Assembly: GCF_008831285.2 (NCBI RefSeq) | Contig: NC_045147.1 | Span: 14,424,854 to 14,488,853 of the forward strand | DNA length: 64,000 nucleotides | Source: Nymphaea colorata | Taxonomy: Eukaryota > Streptophyta > Magnoliopsida > Nymphaeales > Nymphaeaceae | Direction: 5' to 3' | In this document: one piece after another, positions 60,959-64,000 of the stretch | Layout: every line of letters begins with the position of its first letter | How positions within the stretch are numbered: the first letter of the stretch is position 1 | Program-made: the position numbers and the translations under genes | The notes under the pieces: model-generated | Database searches by the model: none | Told to the model about the DNA's origin: nothing | Seen by the model: only the letters and a program-made list of their open reading frames with translations

Positions 60959-63900
60959 GTTCGTTGTCTTTTCTGTGATGTTGGGCCTGAAAATTGTCAT
61001 TTGATATTGCTTGACATGCGATTTTTGTTAGCTAAACATATGTGCAAGTAATGACTTCAGGTAACAATCCTCACTTGACTTGGATCTGCTGGGTCCTAAA
61101 TGTCTTACACATTGATAGTAGCAAAATGGTATTCTAGAAAATAAAATCCAAACTTTAATATATTAAGTCAGAACTTACGTTGTGTTGGGGATGCATGCTG
61201 GATTGCTGGGTATGATGTGATTAGTGGTACTATAGGTTAGTATGCCTAATGCATGCCTGCGTGCTCTGTGCTATGCCATGAAGTCAAATAGCTAAATATC
61301 CTCAAGGACATATCAATGTGGTTGGAGGTCGTCCCTGGCAAATGTCATACCTAATTGCATACCTATAATTATATCTGTGCAGAATAGCAGGACTCTTCAT
61401 TATATATATGTGTGTGTGTGAATGTGTAAAGCAAATTGTTCTTTGTCACAAGTGTTCACATTATTTAAACCATGATAATGATCCAGGTGATTTGACTCAG
61501 GTGCGGTGACTTTTTTGACGAGTCCATGTTACTTAGACTATCACAATGATCCATGTCTGATTTCATTGCTTGTATTTTCCAACTGGTCAGGCGTGTTAGG
61601 ATCACCTTGCCTATCAGAGACCAGTTGCTTGCCTTACACGATATAAGAAAGCGTAAACAATTGTTCTTGTGTCTCTTTGTTGCATAAGGTTGTCTACTTT
61701 GATATGAACTAGACTTGACTGTTCTTCGTGTGGCTCTTTGTTGCAAAAGCTTGTTCATTTTGTTTCTTGTCTAGTTTGCTGGAATTTCTGTTAATAATTT
61801 GAAAGGGGGAAAAGGAAAAAAGACAAGTGGGGGCTATATATGAAGGCAAGCTGTTCACTCAGCGCAGTTCTAATAAAAGTAGTTTGAACAGGTATAGGAA
61901 GTCCCCTCAATTGTTTCACTTGCAGGTACAATTAGCAGAACAGGTTGTCTCCTTTACACCCTTATAAACGTTAAAAGGATAACATGCCCTTCAATTTGTT
62001 TTTTATTTTTAGGACAGTCATGATCTTCCGAACCAATTTTCAAGATCTCACATGTTTGATTTATGCTAGTCTTTTTCTTGGTCTATTGCTGCTTTTGGTT
62101 TAAGTGAATTTTTTAAGGCATTGTAAATTTTCGGTACTCTTTCCAAAAGGTTTGAATTTTTTAAATTGACTCTTTTGATCATGTGGAAGATTTTGATAAA
62201 AACTAGATATACCTAACAAATAAATTTATATGCGTTGAATCTTTATTCCCACACTCTTCCATAGATGAAAACCAAGGTCCAGAATGACAACATTGAAATT
62301 GCAGATATACTAAGCATTTTCTAGGACTGAGTTAACTCAAGGGCTATCTCAAATCCAAAGAAAGTTTCCTGACCCTATTCTAGTTGAGTTATTGCCTTCC
62401 AAGCAAGTCTCTAGGCAGTCTTATGTTCCTCGATCTATTGTAAAATCATCAAAATGACCCTTGAACATAGGACCCGGAAGTGACAAATATGAGGGTGTGG
62501 AAGGCTATGTCACCTGAGTACGGGGTGCGGGATGCGGCAAATCCCAAAAAAATTTCAGTGGGGGTGTGTGGATATATATACATATATAAATTACTCTATA
62601 GATAATACTTTTTAAGATCTAATCAATAAATGTAATCATAAAAATGTCAGATACTCAAAATGCAGCCATGGTCTTATCCTTTTCCAATCTACCCATTTTC
62701 CTACATGTGCAGACAGTGTATTGCACGGCTGCTAGATAATTCTTGCTGTAAACAATGAGCAGTTGATAATTGTAAAGCAAAAACTAAAGCCAGCGTTCGG
62801 TGAAATTGAATAGTAAAACTGTAAAACAAAAAAAGTTATGTGGAATTAACTAATAACTGACATATAACTAAGAACAACATTCCTCAACAGAAAAAGCATG
62901 GCTCGGACAGCAGAGAAGTACTGAAATAGATTAACAAATAACATTATAACAACTGAACGAAATAAAGAAGCAAAAGAAGGTAAGATAACTCAATGAAAAA
63001 CAAATAACAATGAAAAAGTGAAAAAAGCAGAACAGCATGCACAAATTGGGGCAAATCAGTAGGAAATAGGCCAACACAGAAAAAAGAAAAGAAAAGAAAA
63101 CGAAATGAAGACGATATTAAGCATGAAAACATTCATAAGAAACAAACAAAAAAACATGAAAGATTTGTAAAACACAAACCCAGTTACCCAAAGTTGAAAT
63201 CACTGATTTAAGCTGCCGTCACTGATTAATGCTTACCGCCACGTGCGCCGGTCTTCGTCGAATGCCTTAACTCTTATTGAATGAAGGCCCAGCACTGGAA
63301 AAATCTGCTGCTCGCCGAAGATAGGGCACTCAGAAGTCGAAGATGGAGGGGGGAGGTGCTCACTGCCCATGTGTGAAAGGGTTAAACCTAATCGCGTGAG
63401 CCTTTTAAAACTTCAAACGTAAGCGAAAAAAGTGGACAGGATTGTCCTCGATGCATGCTGACCACACCGACTTGTCGTTGACATGAGTCGGGTGCGTGCC
63501 AAAAAATGGTCAAACTTAGACACGCCGGCTGACCACACTGGACTCGTTTGGAGCCGCGTCGGAGGTGAAACTGTACCCACACCTGCACGTGCGGTGTCGA
63601 CGCGCGTGCGGGTGCCTAACACATGCATTCAGGTGACTTAGGTGGAAGGGTAGTTGTAAGGTGGAAGCAGCAATCTTTATCATCCAGATCTTTTGAGTCT
63701 GTGGTTAAGGCAATTCACAAGGGCCTGGACTTTAAGGAGATAATCCTGTATATGCCTAAATCTCTGGACACACTAGAGTGGATAGTTGGAGAAAAAAGGT
63801 TATCAAAAACATATTATTTTTCCTAGTTTTCCTCAGTTCCAGTTTCCCCCCCAAAGTGGAGAACCCTGTACCACTTTGGTGATTGATTAAGAGCTTGGAA

Positions 63901-64000
63901 AAGGTTGTGCAAAATTTTGGAAGCCTTAAACAATAAGGCTACATTTGTTTCATCCAGGGGAACCTCAAATCAGCACTGGGTGAAGTCAACAGTTTGAAAG
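60959..64000. other. VAC14 intron 18, running off the window
   Basis: I looked for the next VAC14 exon (expected to continue after LLMLLPQ with a QSAAFKILRTRL-like block) and did not find it. This intron is therefore at least 3 kb. Confidence 0.65.
62509..63645. mobile_element. Possible transposon insertion in VAC14 intron 18
   Basis: GTCACCTGAGTACGGGGTGC at the left faces CATTCAGGTGAC at the right, and the right part (63230-63620) is unusually GC-rich for this intron, with CACACCGAC and GGTGTCGACGCGCG-type words. The centre is A-rich. No transposase is visible. The match of the ends is short, so this is tentative. Confidence 0.35.

Noticed and set aside
63623-63826. Next VAC14 exon or new gene at the right edge
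   Set aside because: Translation (starting MHSGDLGGRVVVRWKQQ) does not resemble the VAC14 C-terminal region and has no fitting splice sites in phase.
1-64000. CRISPR arrays, bacterial operons, intact retroelement polyproteins or viral genes
   Set aside because: None seen; the repeats present are microsatellites, short tandem duplications and short inverted-repeat elements.

Overview
The window is nuclear DNA from a flowering plant. It has GT-AG introns of widely varying length, plant-specific gene families, long AT-rich intergenic stretches with many dinucleotide microsatellites, small inverted-repeat transposons, and decayed plastid DNA insertions. I cannot fix the species from the sequence. 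No bacterial-type operons, CRISPR arrays or intact viral genes are visible.

Layout. 2.5-5.8 kb, minus strand: an intronless leucine-rich-repeat receptor-like protein gene broken by two frameshifts. 8.9-12.7 kb, plus: a six-exon gene for an organelle-type RanBP2 zinc-finger protein (VAR3/OZ family). 13.0-14.5 kb, plus: a two-exon 2-oxoglutarate/Fe(II) dioxygenase of the ACC-oxidase-homolog group. 16.5-18.9 kb, minus: a five-exon small Nudix hydrolase. 19-37 kb: gene-poor DNA holding a SINE-like element, several short inverted-repeat elements, a plastid ndhH fragment and a plastid 23S rRNA fragment sitting inside a large palindrome. 37.5-42.0 kb, minus: a five-exon L-ascorbate oxidase-like multicopper oxidase that lacks one type-1 copper ligand and carries a Met-Gly-Gly repeat. 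45.6-46.8 kb: a broken partial copy of VAC14. 50.25 kb to beyond the right edge, plus: the intact VAC14 gene, with 18 exons visible and its 3' end outside the window.

The genes are independent plant loci and do not form a pathway. Exon structures were worked out by hand: splice sites were chosen so that GT-AG (once GC-AG) boundaries, reading phase and family motifs all agree. The small exons of the Nudix, ascorbate oxidase and VAC14 genes all close in phase.

The most notable observations are the His-to-Asp change at the ascorbate oxidase type-1 copper site next to a methionine-rich repeat, the plastid 23S rRNA insertion between perfect 33-bp inverted repeats, the VAC14 tandem pseudocopy with its abutting inverted-repeat element, and a possible plastid-targeted dioxygenase with an altered RxS motif. 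I did not find a clearly new multi-gene system.
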